DNA from: Clitoria ternatea
Taxonomy: Eukaryota; Streptophyta; Magnoliopsida; Fabales; Fabaceae
Assembly (NCBI GenBank): GCA_037962975.1
Contig: CM075670.1
Coordinates: forward strand, 232,832,242-232,896,241
DNA length: 64,000 bases
Direction: 5' to 3'
Made by a program: the position numbers and the translations under genes. The notes under the pieces were generated by a model. That model had not been told where the DNA came from, did not search any database, and saw only the letters and a list, made by a program, of their open reading frames with translations. Shown here one piece after another: positions 49,141 to 60,213 of this stretch; the first letter of the stretch is position 1, and the number at the start of each line of letters is the position of its first letter.

Positions 49141-49697
49141 AGTTCCACCGAAGACATTCTGTAAGGTGCACAGGACACAGGCTCGGCCCCGGGAATCAAG
49201 TCAATGGCAAAGTCAATCTCCCGATTGGGAGGTAATCCCGAAAATACATCATGAAAAGCACACACTACGGGAATATCGTTGGGATTAAGATTATACCGTC
49301 CTTCTGAAATAAATAGAATAGCATAAGTTGCGGAGACATTACTTACCACATTCTTAGTGTCCAATTCCTGAGAGAATACTATAGTCTTGCGGTAACAATC
49401 CACCATAACATGGTTTGCAGACAACCAGTCAAGACCCAGGATAACATCTAAATCTTTCAACGGCATACATATTAAATTTACCCAAAAGGAACGGTCTTCA
49501 ATTTGCATTGGTAATCCTCCACACATGATGGTGGCACGGAATGTAGAACCAGTAGGGGTGGAGACATTAAGGGCATTCTCCATTAACACCACTGGTAACT
49601 CAAACCTCTTCACACAACTTTCAGAAATAAAAGAATGTGTTGCACCCGAATCATAAATTACATTTACCAGACAGTCATGAATAATGCACTTACCCAC
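49141..49697 (-). pseudogene. Protease of the Tekay-like element
   Basis: The retropepsin active site reads VIYDSGATHSFISESCV, with D-S-G intact, followed by LNVSTPTGSTFRATIMCG and VILGLDWLSANHVMVDCY. A stop and probable frameshift at about 49700 separate it from gag. It would process the polyprotein. Confidence 0.9.
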
Positions 49698-49873
49698 ACT
49701 AAATTATCAGTTCTTGCAACCTCTAAAGTATCAAAAGCGAACACTCATCCAGTCATAACATTTTGAGCACCGCTAGATTGGGCATCAGTCCTCCTCAGGC
49801 ATTGGCCTCCACGACCACTACTGTTCCTACCTCCTCTTTGAAAATTAGCACCACGGGCCATAGAAGTATTAGC

Positions 49874-50782
49874 TCAACTGCTATGTTCACCTTGTTGCTG
49901 CCTCTGTGGGCAATTTGGCCTAAGATGCCCCGGTTGTCCACATTGGAAGCAAACAATTTGGCTGGCCAGACAATGTTTTGCAATATGGCCTTCTCGGCCA
50001 TAATTATAACAGGCACGACTACCAGAATGACCACCAGAACGGCCTGCAGAACTACGGCCCGAAGAAGAAGAAGATGTAGCAGAAGACTTGCCACCACGGA
50101 AAAACTGACCCATCTTTTTAAAACTGAATCCTTTAGCCTTCAATGGTCTCTTGTCCCTTGATTGGGACGCTCTCTGTAACTGCACTTCCTCAGCAAGTCT
50201 GGCCTTATTTACCAGAGTGGGATAGTCGTGGATCTCCATAGGAACAATGACACTTCAGAGTTTAATTCTTAGCCCGGATTCATACTTTGCACACTTACTG
50301 CCTTCGGTTCCTTCAAGAGAGAAAGGATGATAGAAATCACATAGTTCATCAAACTGTGATGTGTATTCTGCCAGTGACATTTTGCCTTGCTCAAGTTTTA
50401 GGAATTCTATCTCCTTGCAGATTTTATAATTATCTGGAAAGTATTTAGCAAGAAATCTCCGCTTGAAATTCATCCACATTAATGGTTCACTCACAGCATT
50501 CATCTGAATTCTAGTCCTTGACCACCATACACGAGCCTCATCCTTCAATTGATAAGTAGCAAATTGGACTTTCTGTTCTTCAGAGCATTCAAAGTATTCA
50601 AATGTTTGCTCAATTTCTCGTATCCAGACATGAGCCCCATCATAATCATGGCCTCCTCTATAAACAGGTGGATTCCTCTTCAGGAATTTATCAAGAGTGG
50701 GACCAGATTCAGTCCTACTCAATAGTTGGGAACATTTTGAGAAGAAATCATCTCCTTCTCCTGAACTAGTTCCTTCAGCCAT
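49874..50782 (-). pseudogene. Gag of the Tekay-like element
   Basis: The ATG at 50782 begins MAEGTSSGEGDDFFSK. The capsid core reads LKDEARVWWSRTRIQ, NFKRRFLAKYFPDN and MSLAEYTSQFDELCDF. A TGA at 50255-50257 (from CGA) interrupts it. The rest (49874-50239) is basic and Ser/Gly-rich with two zinc knuckles, one C-X2-Y variant (CYNYGREGHIAKHC) and one canonical (CFQCGQPGHLRPNC). Most Tekay gags have a single knuckle, so the first may be degenerate. Confidence 0.9.
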
Positions 50783-51024
50783 AAAGTAGTTCTACAATAA
50801 CCAAACACATCACCATTAATAACCAATGATCTATCAGGGATAGAGCATTTACCTCATACATATATATAACATAGTGCCACCAGAGTGCCAAGGGAAATGA
50901 TGCCAAGTTAACCTGTTACAACTCAATTAACACACAAACAATTGCAATACAATGCAAAAATAGTCCGACATGGGACTCAAACAATCCTCTAACACTGCCC
51001 ATTCACCGGGCTCTAGAAAGAATC

Positions 51025-51036
51025 GCTCTGATACCA
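51025..51036 (-). promoter_or_regulatory. Primer-binding site, initiator tRNA-Met type
   Basis: The minus strand reads TGGTATCAGAGC two bases inside the 5' LTR, the standard complement to the 3' end of initiator tRNA-Met. Confidence 0.92.
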
Positions 51037-51038
51037 CC

Positions 51039-54000
51039 TGTGACATCCTTGGTCCTTTTACATTTATTTTTATTCATTCGATTAAATTTTACAATAAATT
51101 TTTCACGATCAACAATAATAATTAAGTCTTGATTCAAAATAATGTTTATGTTTCACTAAACATATTTAAAATAGTAAACAGTCTTAATTAAATCAAACAA
51201 TCAAAGTAAAAAGGAAGAAACTAGTTAAATAGAACAAAAAGAGGGAAAATGGAATCAGGGGCCTCTCGCTTGAGCGAGGCCCCATCTCGCTTAAGCGAAA
51301 CTTTCAACTTTCGCTTGAGCGAGATAACCATTCGCTTGAGCGACGTCCATGTCCCATTCCCAGGCGACCCATGGTCATGCTTGAGCGAAATCCCTTACAT
51401 TTCCAGTATCTAGTTCGCTTAAGCGAGATTGTCTCGCTTGAGCGAAACAGATCAGAGACATTAATAACTCAACTCGCTTGAGCGGAATGTTTAAATAACC
51501 AACCCGCTCCAGCAAAAACACTCTAGTGTCTACAATCCCTCCTTCGCTTGAGCGAGTCACATTCGCTCAAGCGAAATTACTCCAGTACCTAATTTCAACT
51601 TATTCGTTTGGGCGAGCTTTTATTAGCTTGAGCGAATTAATCATGAAATCAATTCCCCTGATTCCAGCTCGAGCAAAATTCAATACGCTCGGGCTAAAAA
51701 CGTCCAGTAGCCCTCCCCTGTTACAGCAAACCCCTCTCGCTTAAGCAGAAATCCTTTCCGCTTGGGCGAGTACAACACAGTGGCTATTTCCTCTATCTCT
51801 CGCTCAAGCGAGATTGAATCCGCTTGAGCGAAACTACTCCAGTGGCTACAGAACCCTGTCGCTTGAGCGATAATCCATTTCGCTCAAGCGAATTATCCAG
51901 CTTATGCGCAGGAATATGAGGTACTTACACAAACTAGCTTATCTAAACATTCACATGCACCATTTAGCTTAATTTACTCATTTACATACATCCAAACATG
52001 CAATTAGAGTTGAGTTTAATTGAACATACACTTCACTTCTAACTTCACGCCCCTAAATACATACCAATTATCAAGGAACTAAACAATTCACACCATTTGC
52101 ATCATCCATGACTCGTAATGATACACAAAGCCTGTTTATAATAGTTTCTTATTCACACCCACTATTGGCTCTATGCCAATGTACCTCAAATTCATAAAAT
52201 CAGCATTGTTCACATTGACATCACTAACACATTACTCTATCATTATGAATTCATATCTTCATCATATGATGCATCAATTCTAGCCCACTATTTAACACAA
52301 TCATTCTCACTCATTTGATTCATACCATACTTAACCAGTCACACATAGAAAACAAGTATGTACAGTATATATAAATTACAACACACATTACACACATAAT
52401 TCATTTCCTAATTCCATTAGCTTCTTGGCATCAATTCTCCGCTTGACGCATCTCCGGGGCTTCAACCTCTTCCCTGTCACTGGTTACTAAAATTAAAGAA
52501 ACAACAGCAAGGGTGAGTGTTTGGTATCATAATTAATATAGAATGGTAATTCAATAACAAGATACATATTCACAAGTTTTAGTTTGTACTATTTATCTTA
52601 CCTCTTGTCCTCAATTTCCATTTACCAGTCAAGAATTCAATTCCAGTTCTTTTATCCCCAATTTTCCAATCACAATTAACAATTATCATAGAACACATTC
52701 ATATTATCATACAATGCTAACAATGCATCGATTAGCACAACTGACTCTCATATCAATTCGACGCCTAGTATCCGGATACTAAAAGGATCGGCCTTCAGCT
52801 GGGGGTCCTACTTGACACCCCGTGAACCCTGCTTGGTCCACCGAGTCCTACTTGACTCTCCACCTCAACCACTGGGTCCTACTTGACCACTGGGTAGCTC
52901 AACTGGGCATAAACACCACGGGAGCCAGAAATGAGGGGCTGCACATACCCTCGGCCATCCTACACCACATAATCACACATGTATATTCATATTTCACATA
53001 TCATACTGCAAGTGGCCAGCAACAAAACGCATACTCATCAATTGGGCGACCTACTTGTCAAGCCCGTCATTACAATGCCACTATACTCAACAACTCATCA
53101 CCATTCAATTCACATTGTGCTCATAATCATCACAAATCATACACAACTTCCATTCATACACATATAATTATCATTACTTATATATTCTCATTAGTTCCGT
53201 ATTTAATTCACTTACTCAATTTAATTACATTTACCTATTCTAATTAATTACAACCGGAACACCCCCTTACCTTGATTCGGAGCTCCGACGACTCGTTCTT
53301 GATGAGATTGGCGTTCTCTCGACGCTATGTCCAACGTTCCACATCCGAAATCAACACCCACTTCACTGATCGATCCTCCGACGACTGTTTCATTACCTAC
53401 GGAGGTCGAAACGCAAAGCCCGTCAACGTTAAACCACTTTCATTACTCTAAAAGCCATTTTCAAACTTCTACGCACTAGAGGAATAGGAAACGGAAGCTC
53501 ACTCCTCCATGCACGACCATTTGGTTTAACGGAGAAAATGAAAGAGATGCGAAAACTTAATTTAAAGGACTCATTGGACTCACCTCGAGGCTACGGTCTC
53601 AAAAACGTAGTTATCTTGAAGTTTCGGTGCGAAATGATCTTCCTCTTGGAGCATGCAGCTACGGCAATGGTGAGGAGAAAGAAGATGTGCACGCTCGTGA
53701 AAGTGAGGAAGAAGAAGAAGTGAAATTAAGATTTTAATACCCAAGGGCAATTTGGTCATTTCTTATTTCAATTACATTTTCTTTTAAAAGTTTTAATTAA
53801 AACTTTTTACTTTTACCTTTCACCCCTCACCTTTTACCCCATTGTAACTTCAAATTTTTACCTTCTTTTAATTATTCATCATTTAACCTTTTATAATTAA
53901 TCAATTAAATAAATTTATTTATTTCCATAACATTTAATTATTTGTAATCACATTTTTAATAATAATAATTTCTCGAAAATCCCAATAAATTCAATTGGGT

Positions 54001-54055
54001 AATTATTAATATTTTTCACCAATTACAACTTTTCTAAAATATTAAGGATGTTACA
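51039..54055 (-). repeat. 5' LTR of the Tekay-like element
   Basis: It is 3,017 bp, identical in length to 43328-46344. The dyad array is at 51266-51900. Many of the differences between the two LTRs fall inside the array at CpG positions of the dyads. Confidence 0.95.
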
Positions 54056-54409
54056 CAAGGCCAATTTTCTTCTATAAATATGACATGATGCTAAGGTAAA
54101 AAGAGGGAGAAGAAGGAAAAGAGGTGAAAGAGTGTTAAAATTTTGTGAGATTTTTTAGAAGTTTTTACTTTCTAAAATTATGTTATGGAATTGTTGTTAG
54201 GAAAATGAGTGTGTCATCCTAGTATGTGTTAGTATGTGAGCTTTGTGAACCAAAATACTGTCTAAGTCTTGTAACCGGTATTCTAAACACCCTCAAATTG
54301 GGTCCAAACGAAGCCAAAAACAAGAGAAATCTACAAAGATCGATCTCCCAAATTTCGTTCTTGTACTTCTTTACTTGCTTCTGTACTAAGGTATTTTCTT
54401 AATTAATAT

Positions 54410-55110
54410 GAGAATATTTATTTATCTTTATTTAATTCTTATTTATTTTTCTGTACTTTTATTTTTCTTTATCTATATTCCTGCACTTTATTTTCTCGCA
54501 TTTTATTTTTCTGTAGTTATTTATCTATTTATTTATTTTTCTACATTTTTATTTTTATTTATTTATTTTTTACTTTTATTTTTATTTATTTACTTTTCTG
54601 CACTTTTATTTTCTTTACTTATGTTTCTGTACTTTATTTTTTTGTACTTTATTTTTTTACAGTTATTTATCTGTTCATTTATTTTTCTGTATTTTTAATT
54701 TTATTTATTTATTTTTTCAGTACTTTTATTTACATTTTTTATTTTTCTACACTTTTACTTTTATTTATTTATTTTTCTGCACTTTTATTTTTATTTATTT
54801 ATTCTTTTCCATTTTTATTTTTGTTTATTTATTTTTCTGCACTTTTATTTTTATTCATTTATTTTTCTACACTTTTATTTTTATTTATTTATTTTTATAC
54901 ACTTTTATTTTTATTTATTTATTTTCTTGCACTTTTATTTTTATTTATTTATCCTTCTTCACTTTTATTATTTATTTATTTTACTACATTTTTTTTATTT
55001 TCCTGCAGTTATTTATTTTTTCATTTATTTTCTTACACTTATATTTTTATTTTTATTTTTTTGCACTTTTATTTTATTCTTCTATACTTTATTCTCCCAT
55101 CCTTTATTTT
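54410..55110 (+). repeat. 30-bp T-rich minisatellite in the Ogre LTR
   Basis: A unit close to ACTTTTATTTTTATTTATTT plus a TTTTTCTGC-like spacer repeats with period 30; the anchor ACTTTTATT recurs at 54841, 54871, 54901, 54931 and 54961. Earlier units are more diverged. Phe-rich frames across it are artefacts. Confidence 0.85.
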
Positions 55111-56233
55111 TTACCTTATTTATTTACTCTATAATAATTTTGAAATTATTTTTTACATAATCATTTAATTTTATTTACAATTTCTTGAGTTTTGTTTCTT
55201 TTTTTAAAATAATTATTTATTTATTATTATTTATCTTTTCATTTCTCTCTTATCTACCTATATTATTTTTTGTTTATGTTTTTGATAATTTCTGAATAGT
55301 TTTTCTATATATACATAATTATCCATTTTATTTATTGTCATGACTTCCTATTATTTTCTCTTAGCAACCTTTTGATAATTAAGAAAAATTATTATCATAA
55401 AAAAATAATAAATACCAAGACTAATAAATAGTATGTTATTTATTCATCTATCTTTCTTTTAAGTTTGAAATGAGATTAATTTATATGAGACATCTTATTA
55501 GTATTGTTTTTCTAAAACGTAATTGAATAAGGTTCATTTGTTAATTTTAATTAGTTAACTGTATATATTTCTTTATTTTCATATTGATGTATTTAATTTA
55601 ATTTTTTTTCTTTTTATGTTTATTCTTTTTTTTTAACTTTTCATTTTTTATAAACCATATATTTCCCCAAAAAAATTCAATGGATTGCTTTTTTTACTAT
55701 TAGAAAATAATGGAGGCGAGACGTCTCATTGATTTTTATTTATTTTACTGTCCTTTAATCACTTGTTTGTTTATTTTTTCTTTGAACTAAAAAATGATGA
55801 AATTTAGGTGATGTGTTTTATTATTCAATTTTGTTTTATTTTTGTTTATATTTTTTCAAAATGTCCTCATTATTATGTATATTGCTTGTAAATAGCATTT
55901 ATCGTTATTGTTTTTTTTATGAAGGATGAAATATTTAATAATCATTTAAAAAAAATTACACATGATTAATTTGGGTAACCGTTTTAGGACGGATAGTGTG
56001 AGGTGCTAATACATTCCCCTCCTGTAATTCGACTCCCGGACTAAACAGAATCTCATTTAAAAAAACCAGTGTTACTTAAGGTTTTTCTAATATTTTCCTT
56101 GATAAATATTAGTGGCGACTCTCTGAACCCCTTTATTTTTTTAGGACATCTAAAGGCATCATTCCAATATAGTTTCATTTTTTTTATTGTCTTTAACCAG
56201 TCCGCGTCGTGTACCAGGACCTTGGTCGCGACA

Positions 56234-57581
56234 AGGGTGATTTATCCCTAGGACAAAGCTTGGTACCCTGTTCATTAAGTAGGTAGCATATGTCCACAAG
56301 GACTTTGGTGCATGAGAGTGGAACAATAAGGACCTTGTGATACCAAGAAGGGTTTGGTGGCTCCTTTCTACCTTACCATTCTGCTGTGGTTTTTGTATAT
56401 AGGTCCTTTTATGCAGAATCTCTTTTGAGGCATAGAATAAAGACATCATGCACTCTACACCATTGTCGGATCTCACAACCTTAACTCTTCTTCCAAAATG
56501 AGTTTGTGCCATGTCAATAAAATTCTACAAGGCACTAAAGGCTTCTAACTTCATCTTCATTGGGATGAGCCAAATGTATCTGCAATGGTCATCAAGGATA
56601 GTGACGAAGTATCGAGGCTTATGAATTCCTAGGATAGCTAGTGGCCCCTAAATGTCAACATGAATCAGGTCAAAAGAAGCTGCAACCTTGTTAGTACTCA
56701 AAGTAAATGGTGATCTTTCTGTTTGGAAGCAAAACACGCATCATAAATCAAATTTTTATTTACTAAAATGAATGGATGATCGTTAATCAAGGCTTGCATC
56801 TTGGAAATTGGCAAATGACCTAGTCTATAATTCCAAACAGCAGAGTCAGAAATTACAACCAGATTGCTCAAAACTTGACTATCATGTTCTATAATCATTC
56901 TATTGCAAAGAACCTGCAAATCATAAAGTCCATTCTTGGCCTCAACCAAACCAATTGTCTACATTGAAACTGGATCCTGTATCACACAGGCATTCTGCTT
57001 GAATAATAGTTTGTAATCATGCTAAGCCACTAGTTTATATATAGAAATCAAATTGAAAGTGAAATTTGGAAGATATAAGACATCTTGTAACAACATATTT
57101 GGCAACAATCTGACAGTGTCCGAGTGTGTACAATTGAGCTTGTGACCATTTGGTAAATGAACAGTGAAAGGAGATATACTTCTTAAGGATTCAAAGGAAT
57201 CCCTATGTGTACATATATGATCTGTGGCACTTGAATCCAATATCCAATTTCTATGTGCATGATGTGAACTACAAGATAGAACTGAACACCTCCTCTAATA
57301 TCTGCAATAGAAGCCACATGAGTAGATGTGTTCGGTTGAGCAGCCTGCTGGATCATAGTCATTATACTTTTGAATTGCTCATTTGTGAATGAAGCATCCC
57401 TACTGTCCTCAGTCTTTTCTTCCTTCAAGGAATTCTTCTCATCTGTATCAATCTTAGAGTTCTCCAAGTAAACATTATTAGCATTAGTCAAACCTTTGAA
57501 TTTAAAAGTAGCTAAAAATCCATGCTTTTTGTACCAGACATCCACAGTGTGGCCTCGTTTTCCACAGTAGTTGTTTTCAAG
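56234..57581 (-). pseudogene. Copia pol, N-terminal part (zinc knuckle, protease, integrase)
   Basis: From high to low coordinates: the end of gag with a damaged zinc knuckle (CGKRGHTVDVWYKKHGF; first and last cysteines lost, near 57510-57580), protease (57022-57240; active site DSSATDHIC, where the glycine of D-S-G has become serine), the pre-integrase zinc region (56698-56949; YRLGHLPISKMQ, ACFASKQKDH), and the integrase core (56159-56512; VVRSDNGVECM, NGKVERSHQTLLGITRSLL). It joins 35346 across the Ogre-like insertion. Confidence 0.86.
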
Positions 57582-57696
57582 CTAACTATTGTGTATATAA
57601 GCCTCAATGCTCACACTTAAAGCAAAAAATCAGAATTCATTTTTCACATTTTATGAGCCTTGTTCACTATCTTCTATAGGTGTTAATTTACTTTGA

Positions 57697-57708
57697 TGGT
57701 ATCAAAGC
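57697..57708 (+). promoter_or_regulatory. Primer-binding site of copia element, inverted orientation
   Basis: TGGTATCAAAGC on the plus strand resembles the initiator tRNA-Met complement with one change. A TATATAAGCC box at about 57592 marks the upstream LTR part. Its strand is opposite to that of the copia pol. Confidence 0.65.
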
Positions 57709-57740
57709 CCTGAACAAGGGCTCGGCCATCTAGGTCTCAA

Positions 57741-58477
57741 ATGATGCGATCCAACAATAATAATGCGTATAACCATGCCTCTTCTTCCTCCACGACGGAT
57801 CCAAATCTAAATCCGCTAAGTCCATACTACATTCATCCAGGAGAATCTACTTTTGCTGCTCTGGTGAATCCAGTTCTTGAAGGACGTAATTACCACGCAT
57901 GGGAGAGGGCGATAATACGCGCCTTAATCTTAAAGAACAACTACAGGTTTGTCGATGGGAGCATTCGATACCGAATTATTCTTTCGATCCAAGTTTTGGA
58001 GCTTAGGAACGTTGCAATAATTTGGTGCCCTCATGGATTGTAAGTTCGGTGAATCAATCCATTGGTCAAAGTGTAACGTTTGTTGAAAATGCCTTCGATG
58101 TGTGGAAAGAGCTAAAGGAACGATTCTCGCAAGGAGATTTAATTCGAGTCAGTGAATTACATCAAGAAATCTATAGATTCAAGCAAGGAACCATGACCGT
58201 AACTGGTTATTTTATAGAGATGAAGATATTGTGGGAGGAATTGGAGAATTACAGACCAATTTCCTTATGCACATGCTCGGTGCGATGCAAATGTAAAGCG
58301 CTTGAGAATGCTAGGATGTATCGAGTGCAGGACTATGTGATTCGGTATCTCATGGGACTGAATGAGAATTTTAATATGGTGAGATTGCAAATCCTGCTGA
58401 TGGAACCCTACCAGGGATCAACAAAGTATTTTCACTTGTCTTACAGCATGAGAAACAGAACAAATAAGCTAGCATAG
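57741..58477 (+). pseudogene. Copia gag, inverted relative to pol
   Basis: From ATG at 57741 the frame shows YYIHPGESTFAALVNPVLEG and NYHAWERAIIRAL, the standard copia gag N-terminus. After a frameshift near 58030 it continues with SVTFVENAFDVWKELKERFS, ELHQEIYRFKQGTMTV and YVIRYLMGLNENF. It ends at 58477, just before the zinc-knuckle part, which lies on the other strand at about 57580. This fits an inversion of the 5' end of one element better than two separate copies. Confidence 0.82.
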
Positions 58478-58517
58478 TTATGAGCTGGCAGAGCTAACTA
58501 TTTGGGTTTATGACTCA

Positions 58518-59655
58518 TTTTCTGGAGGAACAATTACAATTCACTGCAACCATTGAAGAAAACAAAAGAAGTATGAAAAGAAATGACAGATGACTAAACC
58601 AATAACAACATTGGATGAAGCACTAGTACTAAGTGAAGGATGTTTGAATCACCTTTCCACTAACTCGCATTCCTTCTACAATAGTATACATAGCAGGTGG
58701 AGGTTTTGGTGCTGCTTGAGCAGAGAATAGACCATTTGGGTTATCAACAAAATCACGCTTCCTTTCCTTCCCTGGTGGAGCTCCCACCTTGAATTCGTAT
58801 GGCTTTTAACAGCATAAATCAAACATTCATCAGTAATTCTCAAGTAGTTCAAGTTAAACAACCCTCTTGCTCTCTTACAGCATCCAAGAAATTTACATAA
58901 CTTTGAAGACAATGTTGAGAAGAGAAATACTTTTTCCATAGTAAGCAAAAAATTGCATTGCATCATATCTAGCTTCCAAACCAGAAATTTAAAGAAAAGG
59001 ACATGAACCTGAGCAATGATACGGTTTCCAGCTAGGAGTTTAGATTCTCGACTTGATATACTGCTGTAATACCGCGGTATAAGCAATCAAAGCGTACCTG
59101 TCAGTGAGAAGTAGAAATGAAAAGTAAATGACAAACCAAGAAAGAAAAACACCATCTTACCAATTGCAAAAGCAAACAAACCAGAACTGTTGATCCCTTT
59201 TCAGCTACTGGACCTTTCCCCTCAACTAAATCATAGTATTTCAATCCATCAGCTGGACCAAACATAACAGAAAAAAGGCAAATAGATGAGTAATTCAAGT
59301 TTCTGAACCAGTTCAACTACTCTCTACTAGTCATTGATGTGCTCTTACACTACAAAATTCATCAGACAGAAAAGAGAGAAAGAAATGATAACTAACGGGC
59401 TGAAAGGTATTGGTCAATGGGGATGTTCTTCTTCTTGCGTCTATCCCTTATGGCCTCAGCTGGTGGAGAGAGGAAAATGAAGCTGAAAGGTAACGATGAA
59501 ATGAGAAGTGCAGTGAACCTTCGAGTTTGTTGAGAAACTGAAACTGTTATAGTCATGTTCATGTGTCTCCTTCCCTTTGAATTGGAATTGGAATGCAAGG
59601 CACTTCCATAATCAACTCTCAAACTTATTGTTTTGCAAAGGGAACTCATTTCCAA
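58518..59655 (-). pseudogene. FKBP18: FKBP18-like chloroplast peptidyl-prolyl isomerase, broken
   Basis: The family catalyses cis-trans isomerisation of proline bonds in the thylakoid lumen. Exon 1 (59397-59655) starts MEMSSLCKTISL and encodes a transit peptide with a twin-Arg lumenal signal (TRRFTALLISSLPFSF) and an AEA cleavage motif. Exon 2 (59182-59252) has GLKYYDLVEGKGPVAEKGS. Exon 3 (59009-59097) has FDCLYRGITAV and ESKLLAGN but carries a 2-bp insertion at about 59055-59060 that shifts the frame. Exon 4 (58653-58802) is intact (KERKRDFVDNPNGLFSAQAA). Exon 5 starts at 58545 with TGA where CGA is expected, then VIVPPEN, and is cut at about 58517 by copia sequence. All introns are GT-AG. 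The final conserved part is absent from the window. The match to Arabidopsis FKBP18 is from memory. Confidence 0.82.
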
Positions 59656-60213
59656 TACTCTCCCACCCCATTTCCCTTACCACCGCTGCTTTTATTCTTT
59701 AGCCTATCCACTCACTCTTCTAGGAAATTAACTATCTGCCCTCTCCTCTTTTTTTCACCCTCCTAGTTTCTTCTAAGTTCTGATAAGGCCAGAAAAGAAA
59801 AAGTATATCTTTTGATCTGAAACCTTAAATCTTTAACCTAAATTCGATGATTATTTCTTTTGTAGAAATTGCTTGAATGAGCTTTACTTATAAAGGTTTC
59901 TCTATACACATACACATATTAACATTCAACTATCTTCCAACTATAATGGTTCTAGTTGCCATACATTTTGAAAAAGATATTATACTATATGCCCAAACAT
60001 TGCAAAACCAACTTATATACATACAAATACACAAGGCAAACAGAAAGTAGGCAATATTTAAACAGAAATTCATTAAACTGAAACAAGACTTAACATGACA
60101 ATCAAAATAAAGTCTTCAAAGGTTGTCCAAAGTGATTAGATGTTACAGTCATCCAAAATAGCCCAGTTACTGAATGGTTAAAACAACAAAAGTAAAACCA
60201 AAGACGAAATGGG
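59656..60213. other. Spacer upstream of the FKBP18 relic
   Basis: AT-rich, no gene seen. It would hold the old FKBP18 promoter and the 3' flank of the minus-strand frame at 60214-61311. Confidence 0.5.

Larger units (their letters stand above)
43328..54055 (-). mobile_element. Complete Tekay-like chromovirus (10.7 kb)
   Basis: Equal 3,017-bp LTRs, a tRNA-iMet primer site, a purine tract and, on the minus strand, gag, protease, RT, RNase H, integrase and a chromodomain-like end. Perfect target duplications CAAGG lie at 43323-43327 and 54056-54060. By eye the LTRs differ at about 50 positions plus two 1-bp indels (about 1.7%), mainly transitions, so this is a relatively recent insertion into the Ogre LTR. 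Nine or more in-frame stops make it non-autonomous. Confidence 0.95.
35347..56233 (+). mobile_element. Ogre/Tat-like Ty3/gypsy element (plus strand)
   Basis: It begins TGTGAACACC at 35347, a start also found for its 3' LTR at 42649, and ends GTCGCGACA at 56233. Between the LTRs lie a gag tail, an apparent intron, RT, RNase H, a second RNase H-like domain and integrase, the domain set of the Tat/Ogre lineage. The 5' LTR and most of gag are deleted. Copia integrase sequence continues on either side, which fixes the insertion borders. The flanking 5-mers (TAGGT left, AGGGT right) match only partly. The Tekay-like element 43328-54055 is inserted in its 3' LTR. Confidence 0.82.
42649..56233 (+). 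repeat. 3' LTR of the Ogre-like element, split
   Basis: The left part is 42649-43327 and the right part 54061-56233, about 2.85 kb together once the 10.7-kb insert and one target duplication are removed. It starts TGTGAACACC and ends in a GGTCGCGACA motif, preceded by GTGGCGACTCT (56112-56122), a sequence familiar from Ogre LTR ends. The right half contains a long T-rich minisatellite. Confidence 0.75.
33183..58514 (-). mobile_element. Scrambled Ty1/copia element hosting the nested insertions
   Basis: Pol pieces on the minus strand lie at 33228-35346 and 56234-57581, separated only by the Ogre-like insertion. The 5' end of the element (LTR part, primer site and gag, 57582-58477) lies on the plus strand, that is, inverted relative to pol. 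A 34-bp sequence starting TGAGCTGGCAGA and ending TTTATGAC occurs at 33183-33216 and 58481-58514 with one mismatch and marks both outer edges. The right edge abuts an exon of the FKBP18-like gene. Exact LTR limits and target duplication could not be defined. Confidence 0.65.

Noticed and set aside
49763..50161. Plus-strand Thr/Arg-rich frame of 132 codons
   Set aside because: It is antisense to the gag zinc-knuckle region and its Ser/Gly-rich linker.
54408..55168. Phe/Leu-rich plus-strand frames that look like membrane proteins
   Set aside because: They are read-through of the 30-bp T-rich minisatellite in an LTR.
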